A stretch of 64,000 bases of DNA, taken from NCBI GenBank assembly GCA_025558095.1, contig JAIVFI010000007.1, forward strand, positions 744,001 to 808,000, given 5' to 3'. Shown piece by piece: positions 1 to 9,863 of this stretch (the first letter of the stretch is position 1; every line of letters begins with the position of its first letter). The translations under genes were made by a program, and so were the position numbers. Below the pieces are notes generated by a model. It saw nothing but the letters and a program-made list of their open reading frames with translations, ran no database searches and was not told the origin of the DNA. The stretch is from Hyaloraphidium curvatum (taxonomy: Eukaryota; Monoblepharomycota; Hyaloraphidiomycetes; Hyaloraphidiales; Hyaloraphidiaceae).

Positions 1-264
1 CGTCTCGGTGGAAATCACTTCCGTCGTCATCGTTGTAGCGACCAGGATCGGGTGCAGGTGCTGCTCGACGAAGCCCGGGAACACGCACAGCCCCGCGAAC
101 CGCGCGTCGACGGTGTGCGGCTCGCCGCCGAGCTCGGCGAGCACCTCGGCGAGGCTGCCCACCGCCGCGACGGTCCTGCCGCGCACAGCGACGGCTTCGG
201 CCTCGGCCGGCGCGCCCATCGTAAAGAAGCGGCCGGGATGATAAACCGTGACGGCCTCCGCCAT
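1..264 (-). CDS. Amidohydrolase (YtcJ/amidohydrolase-3-like), N-terminus only
   Basis: The reading frame starts at 264 on the minus strand and runs off the left edge, giving 88 residues. It has the usual start of a metal-dependent amidohydrolase: a short beta region with GRTVAAVG, then VDARFAGLCVFPGFVEQHLHP. The PGFVEQHLH stretch carries the HxH pair that binds the first metal at the end of the first beta strand. The family hydrolyses amide or imide bonds in small molecules; the substrate cannot be told from this part. There is no signal peptide, so a cytosolic enzyme is likely. It lies in tandem with the secreted-protein gene at 473-1162. Confidence is good for the family and nil for the substrate. 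Confidence 0.72.
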   Translation of the reverse strand, partial: MAEAVTVYHPGRFFTMGAPAEAEAVAVRGRTVAAVGSLAEVLAELGGEPHTVDARFAGLCVFPGFVEQHLHPILVATTMTTEVISTET

Positions 265-472
265 CGTCGTGGGTCGCTGGGGGCGTTGCGGAGTTGGGAT
301 GAAGGTGGTTCAGGGTCGCCGTCCGCGGACACGGTCCAATGTCCACATCCCCTTGCCCCCACAGCCCGTACCGCAATCGGCAATGTTGACCGGGCGGCAG
401 CTACTTTACATGGATTTCCAGGCCACGAGCGAAGCCTGTCCCTCGCTTCCCGTCGCGATTCGTGGCTGCCAT

Positions 473-1162
473 CTAGATGCAGGTGCTGTAAAGGTACGCC
501 ACGGAGCTGCCGACGTTGGGGCTAGCGGTGCACGTCGAGCCGTAGGCACAGAGGCAGACCAAGCTGCTGGAGTCCTGCAATCCGGGCCCGGGCCGTCAGG
601 CAGATCCTCGCGGCGATGGAAGCGCGCGCTCACCGTCACCCACAGCTCGGCCACGAAGGGGTCCCCGGCGGCCCACTGGTTGCCGCACAATGTCTTGCAC
701 TCGCCGATGTATCCCGCCGCCTTGGCGTCGGCCACGACGGCGCCGGAAGCTTTGAGCGTCGAGATGGAGTTCGTCTCGAGGCAGGAATTCGGCGGAGTGT
801 TCTCTTGCACCGACACGCAGAGGCCGTCGCCGTACCGCCTGTAGAGCGCCGAAGCGTAGCGGGGCGATGTCACGCAGGCGACCGAGCCCTGCGGCGCGTC
901 GGGGTGCGCGAACTCGCTGCGGTCCGTCAGCACGTGGAACGGAGGGGCGCGGCGGAACCGGGACCGACCAAAACGCGTCGACGTCGCAATCGCTGCAGCT
1001 GCGGGCGAAAATGACGCCGGCGGCGGGTGCGCTGGGCGGATGGCATCGTCAGCACCCAGCAGCCGACCGCGCGCGCGGCGCGGCTCACGCGTCGGCGTTG
1101 CGCGCGGCGCAGGCGAGCAGCCCAAAGAGAAGCAGCGCGCGGAGCTCGGTCCTCCTGATCAT
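473..1162 (-). CDS. Small secreted cysteine-rich protein
   Basis: Four exons on the minus strand (1162-1089, 998-969, 916-634, 574-473) join in frame to 162 residues. Residues 1-25 form a signal peptide (MIRRTELRALLLFGLLACAA core). The mature part is rich in Cys, including CSDCDVDAFC near its start, a central GECKTLCGNQW and a C-terminal CLCAYGSTC, as in disulfide-bonded extracellular proteins. The introns are 90, 52 and 59 nt; two have CTGAC branch sites and the last follows GTGACG with a GTGAGC donor. I do not recognise the family. It could be a secreted effector-like or wall protein, but nothing in the sequence shows that. The second donor (GTCGGT) is unusual, though the same hexamer is used elsewhere here. 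Confidence 0.6.
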
Positions 1163-1212
1163 CGTGGCCGTGGGAGCAGATTGGAGATTGGACGGGGTCT
1201 GATGGTCTGATG

Positions 1213-1332
1213 GCGGGGTCTCGGCCCCGAGGCGATCGGTGCGGTAGGGCGGCTGGGCGGCCCGATTTCAATGCGGGGTCTCGGCCCCGAGGCGATCGGT
1301 GCGGTAGGGCGGCTGGACGGCCCGATTTCAAA
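1213..1332. repeat. 60-bp direct tandem repeat, two units
   Basis: Units 1213-1272 and 1273-1332 are adjacent and almost identical. They begin GCGGGGTCTCGGCCCCGAGG and end in CCCGATTTCAA or CCCGATTTCAAT. One internal change (GGGCGG versus GGACGG) and the last base differ. Each unit contains a small palindrome around CTCGGCCCCGAG. The pair sits between the secreted-protein gene and the retroelement remnant. Confidence 0.9.
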
Positions 1333-1394
1333 CCAAGACAATATACACGAAAAGCGAAGCCTTGCCCCCCGAAATTTACCCTTCCATCTCGTAG

Positions 1395-1840
1395 AGCCAC
1401 TGAGCCGTGCCCTCCACCCGACGAAGCCGAGCCCGCCGTGGCGACGGGGCAAGAAGATCTGGTTCGTGAGGTCGCCATCTGCGGGCGTGTTGGGGGCCGG
1501 AAGATGAGTTTGAGGAACGCCCATAAGGGTGCGAAGGTACGTGTCGCGCATGGCCGCCCGGATTCGCTCCGCTTCCGGGGCCGTGATGCGGGCCGGCACG
1601 GTCTGCGCCGTGTAGGTGAACTGCAGGGCGAAGCACTTTTCCAGTACCTGGCCCAAGCTATGGCGAAGCGGCAGCTGGCGGCCGGCTGAGGTGACGAGGC
1701 CCTGCTGGAGAGCTCTCCCCGGGGAAAGAAGTATGTCGATGGTGCTCTGTGCGATGCCGTGGACGCGCTGCCGCAGGAAGTCGTCCGTGCCGATGGGGAT
1801 GCCGACAACGATGAAGCCGGCTGGGGAGTAGCGAAGGCGG
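1395..1840 (-). pseudogene. Non-LTR retrotransposon reverse transcriptase remnant (C-terminal part)
   Basis: One minus-strand frame reads LRYSPAGFIVVGIPIGTDDF followed downstream by LPRRHGGLGF. Non-LTR (jockey/RTE-like) reverse transcriptases have this order: a thumb segment with GxPIGxxxF, a run of helices with RxxxL and LMGVPQ, then LPxxxGGLGF. The palm with the YADD box is not visible upstream on the same strand, nor is an endonuclease. So this is a dead 5'-truncated or decayed fragment of about 150 residues. The assignment rests on the two motifs and their spacing. It is the only element-derived coding sequence I recognise in the window. Confidence 0.55.
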
Positions 1841-2481
1841 TGTTCCTCCGCCATCGCGGCGAGGCGTTGGTGGGCGGTGGGAACAACCCGCCGGCCACCG
1901 CCCAGCCGCCGCCTCCGGCGCCAAGAACACAGGTTGGCAGTGCGCCAAGCCCCCGTCCCCAATGCCGATCCGCTGGTGGTGGATTGCTTGCCGATCTTAT
2001 CTTTCGCGATGGGCATCGCGTGGTGCACGAAACCTGGGTCCGCCAAGGCGGTGACAGGGACCAAGCCCGCCCGCACCCGATACTGCCGATAAGGACCACG
2101 ATGCAATGGACGCGGACCTTGGCGCATCAACTGATCCTTTGAAGGAGATACCGGCCTGGGTGGAGCATGGCCATCGGGAGTCGGTGGGAATTGACGTATC
2201 CGCGGCGTGGGATGATGTGAGCCATCCCGGGCCACCGCCATCGCTGTGGTGCAGAGCTTGCTGAAGGTGCGATTGCGACATCGAGAGCGCATCCAATAAC
2301 GTCCTGACCCATTCGTTCCATTAGCCTGCTTCCTCTTCCGGCGCGTCGAATGTTCAATGGAATGTTCCGCCGGCCACCCAAGGATATGTCCCCCACCGGC
2401 GAAAACTCCACGGAACCCGCTGCTTAGTCACGCCCGTCGGCCCACCAATCGCACTTGCAGCACCCCAACAACACCCGCGAA
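1841..2481. other. Intergenic, probably decayed retroelement flank
   Basis: About 640 bp between the reverse-transcriptase remnant and the alcohol dehydrogenase start. Minus-strand frames stay open for long stretches, but I see no recognisable domain. The part next to 1840 (AAMAEEHRLRYSP) is probably the upstream end of the same remnant. Nothing else is supported. Confidence 0.3.
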
Positions 2482-3843
2482 ATGGCCCCGTCCAAGAAGC
2501 TCTCGATGAAGTACCCGGCGCGTGGGTGGCCCGTCGTCCCGGCGCGCGCGCAACCTCACACCCCGACCCCGAACCCAGACGGAGAACCGTTGGTGCTCGT
2601 CGAGGAGGATCTCCCCGTTCCCGCGGGGAAGCAGGTGCTCCTCCGCGTGACCTCCGCCGGCGCATGCCATTCGGAGTGCGTCGCGGCCGCACGTCCCGCG
2701 CCGGACCTTGCTGACGAGCGGCCGGCACAGCATCCATCTCCACGAAGGCCTGCTGGACGTGGGCGCCAAGATCCCCTGGGCTACGATGGGCGTTCCGACC
2801 GCCAACCATGTCATGGGCCATGAGATCGCCGGAACGGTCGTGGCCAAGGGGCCCGATGCGGATGTGGAGATCGGGAGCTCGGTGGTGGCGTGGCCGTGGA
2901 TGGGCTGCATGAAGGCGGATTGCGAGGATTGCATGGCCGGGAACTTTGGGTTCGTTGTGTTCCGGCCATTGCACCACGCGCTAGCTGAGCAATCGTCCCG
3001 CGAAGCTGTTCCAACGGAAGCAACTGGCTCGGATGCCAGCAGGACGGCGGCTACGCAACTCACTGCCTGGTGCCTGAGGACCGATACTGCCTGCCGTACG
3101 CCTCCAGGGTCTCGGAGGAATTCGCGGCGACGATGGCGTGCTCCGGGCTCACTGCGTACGGCGCCGTCAAGAGAGCCCTCGGCGGTCTTCCCAAGGGGTT
3201 CAGCGACGCCGCGCCGCTGCTCATCGTCGGCGCGGGCGGCTTGGGGCTGCAGGCTGTCGGCGTCGTCCGCGCGCTGTTCCCGGAATACAAGCCCGCCGTC
3301 GCCGACATCGATACCAAGAAACGCGAGGTGGCGGTGGAGGCCGGCGCGGGGCTGGCGATCGACCCCGCGGACGCGGAGCAGATGGCAAAGCTCTCGCCGC
3401 TCGGCGGGGGGCCGGGCTTCGTGAGGGTGATCGACTTTGTCGGCAACGGCAAGTCCATCGAGGTGTGCCGGGCGCTGCGATCCGTGTCACGAGCTGTTGC
3501 TCATGGCATTCGCCCTCCCGCTCCTCATTACACACCCCGCTCTTTGCAGACGGCGGTCGCGCTCGGCCGCCTCAACGCATGCAAGATCGTTGTGTGCGGC
3601 CTGTTTGGGGGCAACGCCACCATCCCCGTCTCGCGCTTCGTGCTGGGTCTCCAGATCGCGGGCCACGGCGCCGGCAGCGTGACGGATCTCAAGGAGCTGC
3701 TGGCTCTCGCTGGCGAGGGCAAGATCAAGTCGCTGCCGATCCAGAAGAGGAAGCTCGGCGACTCCCTTTCTTTTCTTCCCTTCTTCCCCCCTCCATTTCT
3801 CCCGGTGGCACGGATCGGCCAGTCACGGCACGTCCAAGATTGA
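2482..3843 (+). CDS. Zinc-type alcohol dehydrogenase (medium-chain dehydrogenase/reductase)
   Basis: Four exons (2482-2675, 2731-2949, 3021-3483, 3550-3843) give 389 residues. The family oxidises alcohols or reduces aldehydes with NAD(P). Exon joining restores GACHSDIHL, where the Cys ligates the catalytic zinc, then GHEIAGTVV with the catalytic-zone His/Glu. The structural-zinc Cys cluster is CMKADCEDC followed by NWLGC. The Rossmann fold has VGAGGLGLQAVGV. Introns are 55, 71 and 66 nt; the last could be retained without a stop. The C-terminus is odd: after GKIKSLPIQKRKLGD the usual helix ending in VGR is replaced by a Phe/Pro-rich run, so the tail is diverged or the last exon is misread. 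It is convergent with the GFA-type gene at 3953. Confidence 0.8.
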
Positions 3844-3952
3844 CGCAGGCTACAGGAGGAATCATAACTGCGAGCCAGCGTCTCCCTCCATTTCCGCTGC
3901 CAGGCATGCTGCCGTACGGTCCACGGTCGCCACAATGCCGCCCTCATTGCCC

Positions 3953-4444
3953 TCACTGCGTCTGCACGTCCTCGACCCCCTCCGCCGGCCCCAACCACGC
4001 GTGCCTGCTGACCGTGTGGTACCATTTCTCCGGCTTCGGGAAACCGGCGTCCCCGAACGTCCCCACGAAGATCCCCAGCACGCCGGGCAGCACATCCAGC
4101 TCCCTGCACACGGGCGTCCCGCAGTTGCCGCAGAACCGCGTGCGGAACTCCCTCCCCGCGTCGCCGACGGCCTTGTACTCCTTCAGCTCATTTTTGCCAG
4201 ATGTGAACGCGACGCGGTCGACCGGATAGAAGGCCGAGTACGTCAGAGCGGAGCCCGAGGTGCGCTGGTTGGGCATCGCGGTTAGCTGTAGGTGATAGAG
4301 CAGACGAACGGCAAACGCGACGCTCACCTGGCACGAGTGGCACGAGCACGCGTTGATGCCCCCCGGCGCGCCGCGCGCGACGATGGTGACGCGGCCGCAG
4401 TGGCAGCGCGCCGTGCGCGTGGCGGCGGAGGCGTCGTCGGCCAT
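3953..4444 (-). CDS. GFA/CENP-V domain protein (Mss4-like zinc fold)
   Basis: Two exons (4444-4328 and 4264-3953) give 142 residues. Removing a 63-nt intron restores CSCHSCQRTSGSALTYSAF. The zinc-binding pairs of the glutathione-dependent formaldehyde-activating (GFA) fold are all present: CHCGRV near residue 14, CSCHSC, and FCGNCGTPV. The family includes glutathione adduct enzymes and many proteins of unknown function; most fungal copies are uncharacterised. There is no signal peptide. The 63-nt intron is a multiple of three with no stop, so an unspliced protein of 163 residues is also possible but would break the fold after the second Cys pair. Confidence 0.8.
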   Translation of the reverse strand: MADDASAATRTARCHCGRVTIVARGAPGGINACSCHSCQVSVAFAVRLLYHLQLTAMPNQRTSGSALTYSAFYPVDRVAFTSGKNELKEYKAVGDAGREFRTRFCGNCGTPVCRELDVLPGVLGIFVGTFGDAGFPKPEKWYHTVSRHAWLGPAEGVEDVQTQ

Positions 4445-5229
4445 TGGAGGGGGAGGCGGCGGTGGTGGGGGGCACTCGGGCGGACGGGCGGATTCGGGTT
4501 TTCGCGCGGTGGCGGGCGCCTTTCAAAGTGCGGCGATCGGCCCGTGGGGGACAATTCAAACGATCGTGACTGCTTTCGAGTGCGATGCATTGCACCTTCT
4601 GTTTCCCTGGTTTCCGATGGAACAAGGGGAGGGGACGCGGTGCGAATGAGGCAGGTCGGCGAATCTAACTGCGAAGCCAACCAAATCCAGCACCGTGCCG
4701 CCGCGCCGAGGCGTTGCCGGCGGGCCTCTCCGGCACGAAAGCCGCATTAATGTGTTGGCACAAGTGGCGTGGGCATTCGGCCGCAGGGGTCGTGGACACG
4801 GGCGGGTCAGCACGGCGACTCGGAGATCGCCGAGGCTCGGCAACCGCGCTCAAGGAATGTCCGGGCCCGAAAAGGCGGATACAGGCGCGAACTACAAAGA
4901 GTTGCACCGGCCAGCGTGGTTGCCGAAGGACGCGGGGTCGAACGCGTCGGCTGCTCCCGCTGCCAAACTATCTGAGTTGGCGTGGACTTGGACGGTTGTC
5001 AGTGCGCCAGGGCAAGCCTTGGGGTCGTTGGAATGCCCTGCGATCCCGGCCAAACCATCGGGCGGGCCGAGATGTTCACTTTCCGCGCCGCCACAAGCTC
5101 CATCGCCCTCCTCTTCCAGCGCCTCGCTTGCCTCGCGGGTCACGTGATTGTGGCCAATCGGCGGGACAACCCCGCCGATCCCAGACGGCGCTTGCCGATC
5201 CGCTGGGCCGCCCTCTGGACCCCTGCAAC
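4445..5229. other. Intergenic region, no supported gene
   Basis: A 785-bp gap between the divergent GFA-type gene and the F-box-like gene at 5230. A frame continuous with the F-box gene stays open back to 4714, but it has no domain and the composition of chance GC-rich reading. It probably holds both promoters; I saw no clear TATA box. Confidence 0.35.
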
Positions 5230-6600
5230 ATGCCCCCCGCGCCGCCCTCCGAGGCCGCCGGGCTGTCGTCGCTGCCGCCCGAGCTGCTCCGCGACATCCT
5301 GCGGCGCACGGCGCGGCGCGACCTCGCCGCGTGCGCGCTGGTGCCGGAGCTGCACGCGGTCGCGACGGAGCTGCTGTGGGACGCGGCGGAACTCGACGGG
5401 ACGCGGATTGCGGGGCGGCTGCCGGCCGGGGAGGCGCATGCGCTGCTCGCGCGGTGCCTCGCGGGCCGCGGAGGGCTGCACGACTACGGCCGGCTGGTCC
5501 GCGGCCTCGCCGTGTCGGCGCCGGCCGGCGTGGGCGAGGCGCTGCTCGCAGACGTCTTCCGCCGCGCCACCGGTGGCCGCCTGCGCGCGCTGCGCATCGG
5601 CGCCGGCTTCGACGACGGCGCCCGCGTGGCCGCTCGCGCTCTTGGCGCCGCGAAAGGGCTGCACGCGCAGATCGCCGACCTGGAGCTGCTCGGCGCCTGG
5701 TCGTGCCAGGCCGACCGCATACTGGACCTCGTCGCGCCGTTCCGTGGGCTGCGCCGCTTCTCCCTCGGCTTCGGCGACTCGTTCCGCGACTCGGGCGCGC
5801 CCCTGGTCGTCGAACGAGTGATCGCAAACAACCCGCACCTGGCCTCCCTCGGCCTCGCCGACTTTCCCGGGCGCCTCCGCCCGCCCCTGCTCTCCCTCTT
5901 CTCCTCCCTCCGCACGCTGCACCTCGCACGCGCCTACCTGCTGATCGCCCCGCGCGACCTCGCCCGGTGCCTCCCCTCGCTGCTGCACCTCTCCCTGGAC
6001 CGCGTCGACATCGAGCACCCCTCGCCCTCCGCCGCCGACCCGCCGTACCTGTCGGGACTGACGGATCATCTGCCGTCGTCGCTGGCGTCGTTCTCGGTCG
6101 GTGCGGGATGCCATCACTGCGCGGGAGGCCAGTTTGCGCCCTACAAGGGGGACGTCGGGGTGCTAAGGGGGCAGGAGGGGGTGAGGGAGGTCAGGCTGGC
6201 GTCGGCGAGCCCGGGATTTCTCGAGAGGGGATTCAAGGCGCTGGAAGTGCTCGAGATCGGCGCGTGGGAGGACTGCGAGGGGCAGGAAGGCGGTGAGGGC
6301 GAGGGAGGCTGCTCTCTGCCTGCGCTGCACATGCTGGCGATCCCCGCGTCTCCCTCCCCCTTGCTCGCAATGCTCTCACAGCCGAATGCTTTCCCCGCGC
6401 TCCGCAGTTTGCGGCTGACGGGCGCCGGGCGCGGCCCGGAAGCAGTGAAGCTCGTTGCGTCCACAGCGGAATCGCATCCGGGGCTCAGGGAGGTCGAGGT
6501 CGGCGTGCGCGGGCGGCCTGGCACGGAGCTGGAGGAGGGTTTGAGGGAGCTGGGACAGAGGTTCCCGCGGGCGACGTTTTCAGTCGCCACCAAGGGGTGA
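5230..6600 (+). CDS. F-box/leucine-rich-repeat-like protein
   Basis: A single exon of 456 residues. I start it at 5230, where the N-terminal LSSLPPELLRDILRRTARRD gives an F-box-like helix pair. The body repeats leucine-rich segments such as LRALRIGAG, IADLELLGAW, LRRFSLGF and LRTLHLARAYL. F-box proteins bind SKP1 in SCF ubiquitin ligases and recruit targets through the LRR part; that role is inferred from family. A longer version starting at 4714 would add a low-complexity arginine-rich stretch with no domain and is less likely. The protein is not clearly a member of the repeated family at 42-59 kb. It is convergent with the similar gene at 6735. Confidence 0.75.
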   Translation: MPPAPPSEAAGLSSLPPELLRDILRRTARRDLAACALVPELHAVATELLWDAAELDGTRIAGRLPAGEAHALLARCLAGRGGLHDYGRLVRGLAVSAPAGVGEALLADVFRRATGGRLRALRIGAGFDDGARVAARALGAAKGLHAQIADLELLGAWSCQADRILDLVAPFRGLRRFSLGFGDSFRDSGAPLVVERVIANNPHLASLGLADFPGRLRPPLLSLFSSLRTLHLARAYLLIAPRDLARCLPSLLHLSLDRVDIEHPSPSAADPPYLSGLTDHLPSSLASFSVGAGCHHCAGGQFAPYKGDVGVLRGQEGVREVRLASASPGFLERGFKALEVLEIGAWEDCEGQEGGEGEGGCSLPALHMLAIPASPSPLLAMLSQPNAFPALRSLRLTGAGRGPEAVKLVASTAESHPGLREVEVGVRGRPGTELEEGLRELGQRFPRATFSVATKG

Positions 6601-6734
6601 TCGGTGTCGGACTGCGGATCAGATCGGACATGGATGTGATCACTTTGCGTAATCGTTGCTAGATTAATGCTTGTTGGAAACACCACTATTTGACACTGCA
6701 TAGACGTACAATACGCTCTTCACGTCGGTTGCTA

Positions 6735-7961
6735 TCACTTTGCCCCCTCCACCGCCTCGAAGCAGTACCTCCCCGCGTTCCACCTCCACCTCCCCCCTTC
6801 CTCCCCCCTGACCTCGATCTCGCACCCCGCCTCGTCGAACGGCATCCTGCCCGCCTCCCTCAGCGCAAACAGCAGCATCGCCGCCCTGCGGAGCATCCCC
6901 GCCGCGTCGGCCGCCGGGACGCCGGCGAGCACGAGGGAGGAGAGGCGGGGGGGCAGCGGGCCGGCGAGGATGCCGGCGAGGGACTGCGGGCGGCACGGCG
7001 AGACGGTGAGGGTGCGGAGGGTGGGGGGGGAGAGGAGGGCGGCGAGGGCGCGGTGCCAGTCCGGGTCCAGCAGGGGGTCGGTGAAGGAGGCCGAGTGCAG
7101 GGAGACGGCTTCGGGGGCGTAGGAGGGGTGCGCGGCGAGGGCGAGGGCTGCAGGGAGGGCGGAGGGGTCCCCGTGGAAGGTGGCGAGGGAGAGGCGGCGC
7201 AGGGGTCCGGTGTGGGGGGGAAGGGAGGGGACAAAGGGGCACGACAGGGAGAGGGAGGCGGTCGCGGGGGCGGCGAGGAGGGTGGCGTGCAGGGTGGCGG
7301 GGTCCGCGGCGCGGAGATGCAGGCAGGCGGTGGAGGGCGGGATCGCGGCGGGTTGGTCGCGGCGGAGGCGGAGGGAGAGGGAGCACGGGACCGCGGCAAG
7401 GCGGGGCGGAAGGTCGGCCAAAGCGACGGCCGGGCCGCGCAGCGTCCACGAGCGGAGTTGCGGGGCTCGGGCGAGAAGAGGGAGCAGGGCGTCCGGGAGG
7501 GCGGGGCTGTCGCCGGCGTACGAAAGCAGGAAGGATTCCAGGGCCGAAAGGCTCGGGCTGCCGGCCTTGGCGAGTTCCGTCCCCAGCTCGGCCGCAATTG
7601 CCTCCGTCACGCTGCCCACCTCGTCTGCCTCGTCCACCTGCACGACCAGGGTCTGCAGCCGGGGGCATTTTTCCAGCAGCGCCGCCACGAGCGCGCCCCA
7701 CCCGGTCCCCTTCCCCGCAATCACGTGCGCCCGCCTGACGTGCCTCCCCGCCCTTCCCACCACCTCCTTCCATTTTCCCGGCGTCCGCCGCATGTCCATC
7801 TCCAGCCCGCCCATGAGCACCGGGTCGCCAAGCGCCCGCATGCCCCGCGATGCGGCCGTTAGCCGCGCCAGGGTCGCCTCGCTGCGCGCCGCCTTGAGCG
7901 CCTCCATGACCGGCAAGAACAGCTCCGCAGGGAGCGCAATGGGCGAATGCACGTTGGCCAT
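6735..7961 (-). CDS. F-box-like/LRR-like protein
   Basis: A single exon of 408 residues from Met at 7961 (MANVHSPIALPAELFLPVME). The start resembles the F-box-like helix of the neighbouring families (LPxELxLxVMEAL). The rest is Leu/Ala-rich with repeated LxxLxL segments, for example PRLQTLVVQV, PQLRSWTLRGPAVAL, LRRLSLATFHGD and LRTLTVSPC. A start at 8192 would add 77 residues of disordered sequence and is less likely. A substrate receptor of an SCF-type ligase is the best guess. Nothing indicates a target. It ends 135 bp from the stop of the convergent gene at 5230. Confidence 0.65.
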   Translation of the reverse strand: MANVHSPIALPAELFLPVMEALKAARSEATLARLTAASRGMRALGDPVLMGGLEMDMRRTPGKWKEVVGRAGRHVRRAHVIAGKGTGWGALVAALLEKCPRLQTLVVQVDEADEVGSVTEAIAAELGTELAKAGSPSLSALESFLLSYAGDSPALPDALLPLLARAPQLRSWTLRGPAVALADLPPRLAAVPCSLSLRLRRDQPAAIPPSTACLHLRAADPATLHATLLAAPATASLSLSCPFVPSLPPHTGPLRRLSLATFHGDPSALPAALALAAHPSYAPEAVSLHSASFTDPLLDPDWHRALAALLSPPTLRTLTVSPCRPQSLAGILAGPLPPRLSSLVLAGVPAADAAGMLRRAAMLLFALREAGRMPFDEAGCEIEVRGEEGGRWRWNAGRYCFEAVEGAK

Positions 7962-8361
7962 GGCGTTGCGGAGGAGCGGCGGCCGGGGGGAGATTCGGGA
8001 CGGTTCGGTTCGGAGATGTTGGTTGGCCGGGCTGGTGCTGGGACCGATGACGGCGATCCCCGGTCCGTGACGATCGCACACGGTTCCTTGGCGGAAAATG
8101 GGCAATCTGTTGCTATGACGTCTCCGATCAACGGGAGAAGCTCCCTGGCGCATTCCGGGTGCAGGAGACCGCGGATGCGGCGACGCGGCCATCTTCCCGT
8201 GACCGCTTCGACAACAATGGGAATTGAAGACGGCGATACCATTTGGGCGGCCGATCGTGCCTCTTCTCGGAGGATCAACTTAGTCAGCAGCAATGCAGAG
8301 CATTGTACGTCCCGCAACAATCCAACGGCGATGCCCACCAACGACCCCGGCCCGCCGCAGC
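7962..8361. other. Intergenic region, no supported gene
   Basis: A 400-bp gap upstream of the minus-strand F-box-like gene and downstream of the fatty-acid hydroxylase gene. I see no motif, repeat or conserved reading frame. Confidence 0.3.
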
Positions 8362-9642
8362 TCACTCCTCGTGTACCGCCTCCCCCGCAATGCCGTTGGC
8401 AGTCTTGGCATCGGCGGACTTCTGGCGCAGCCCGCCCTTGAGCGAGGCCCGGTGCTTGAAGTACGGGCCCGCGGTGCCAAAGAGCCAGTCCCACAGGGCG
8501 AAGCCGGCGTTGATGCCGTCTGCATGGGCGGGCAAAAAGTCAGTGATCGCGAGCAAAAGGGAGCACGTGCGGCAGGATACCCACAGTTTCCGTCAAACTG
8601 CTCGTGGTGGCTGCGAGGGCGTGGGAACGAGGCGGTCAGCGTGCGGTCCTTGTCCGTTGGCGGCTGCCGCGGACCCACAAGTCGTGGAACTTGGCGTCGT
8701 TGAAGAACGGCACGTCGTACTAAAGACCGGGACAAATCAGCCCCGATCCGATCGAACGCTCCAACCCCACGTACCCCGCAGTGCGCCTGCACGGCGCGCA
8801 CGCCCTGCCAGACCATGAAGAACCACAGGATCACGGGGTGCGCGCCCGAGAGGGCGATCGGGACCGCGGCGGGGAGCGAGTTGTTGATGACGAGGTCGAA
8901 CGGGGTGGTGTAGAAGGAGGCCATGCCGAAGGTGGACTTGTTCTCGTGGTGCATCTGCGGGGCGGGAGTCCGTCAGGGCGGGGCGGCGCAGGGCAAAGCA
9001 GTGGCGGCGAACCTTGTGCATCCACTTGTAGAACCAGCGGTGGTGCGAGATCCGGTGGCCGACGTAGAAGAGGAACTCGACGGCCAGCTGGGCCGAGGCG
9101 GTCAGACGGTCGCCGATCGCGGTCCGCTGGTCACCCACCTCCAGGCCGACGAACGTCGCCACGGCGCGCAGCGGGTCCGGCAGCGAGCGCAGCCCCTTCT
9201 TGTCGACGTTCCTCGCCCAGACGGGGATCATGAACCTGGCCGAGATGACGCCCAGGGCAAGGTGGCCGGTGACCGCCACCAGCGCCGTCTTGAGCCAATG
9301 CCGCAGCGTCGGCGGCTCGGTGTCGGGCTGCACGCGGCGGTCGTAGACCCATTTGGGCCAGCGGGTCGCGTCGACGAAGGTGTAGGCGAGCATCGGCACC
9401 CAGTGTGCGGCGACGAAGAGCAGCTTGGGGACCGTGAAGAGGTACTTTGCCAGCGCCTCGCCGTCGCCGCCAGGGAAGCGCGAAAGGACGTCGGCGTAGA
9501 AGCGGCCGAAGGCCGGGGACCGCGTCGCCCACGCGAGCGCGAGCAAGTAGCAACCGGGCTGCACGGCCTCTTTCCAGTCGAACGCCATGGCGAGGTCCGA
9601 CGGGGCGTCGGCCTCTGCGGGCTTGGAGAGCGCGCCGGGCAT
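8362..9642 (-). CDS. Fatty-acid hydroxylase/sterol desaturase family enzyme
   Basis: Five exons (9642-9013, 8954-8775, 8719-8679, 8610-8585, 8519-8362) join in frame to 344 residues. Splicing restores the di-iron His boxes: HRISHHRWFYKWMHKMHHEN across the first junction and HDFHHEQFDGNYG across the third and fourth. The second donor copy GTGGGT converts a poor NCG reading into the canonical GNYG, which supports the model. Hydrophobic stretches between the boxes fit an ER membrane protein. The family oxidises fatty-acyl or sterol carbons; the substrate is unknown. The 26- and 41-nt exons are unusually short. It is followed by the AlkB-like gene, also on the minus strand. Confidence 0.82.
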
Positions 9643-9863
9643 CTTGGACGGCGGGAGGGATGGGAGACGCGGAATGTGCGGCGGCGGAATGATATCGAGG
9701 TCGTGCTTTCGTTGCCACGCGGCAAATTCGGGGCTCTTGGCAAATTGCCAGCCAGCCGTCCCCCGCAATGCCTCCCATCCCCGAAGGCGATTGATCGGAG
9801 AGTCGAATCGATGAAGAAAGAGCTGCCACAAAGTGTCTGCACGCCGCCGTCTGTACCGTCCCA

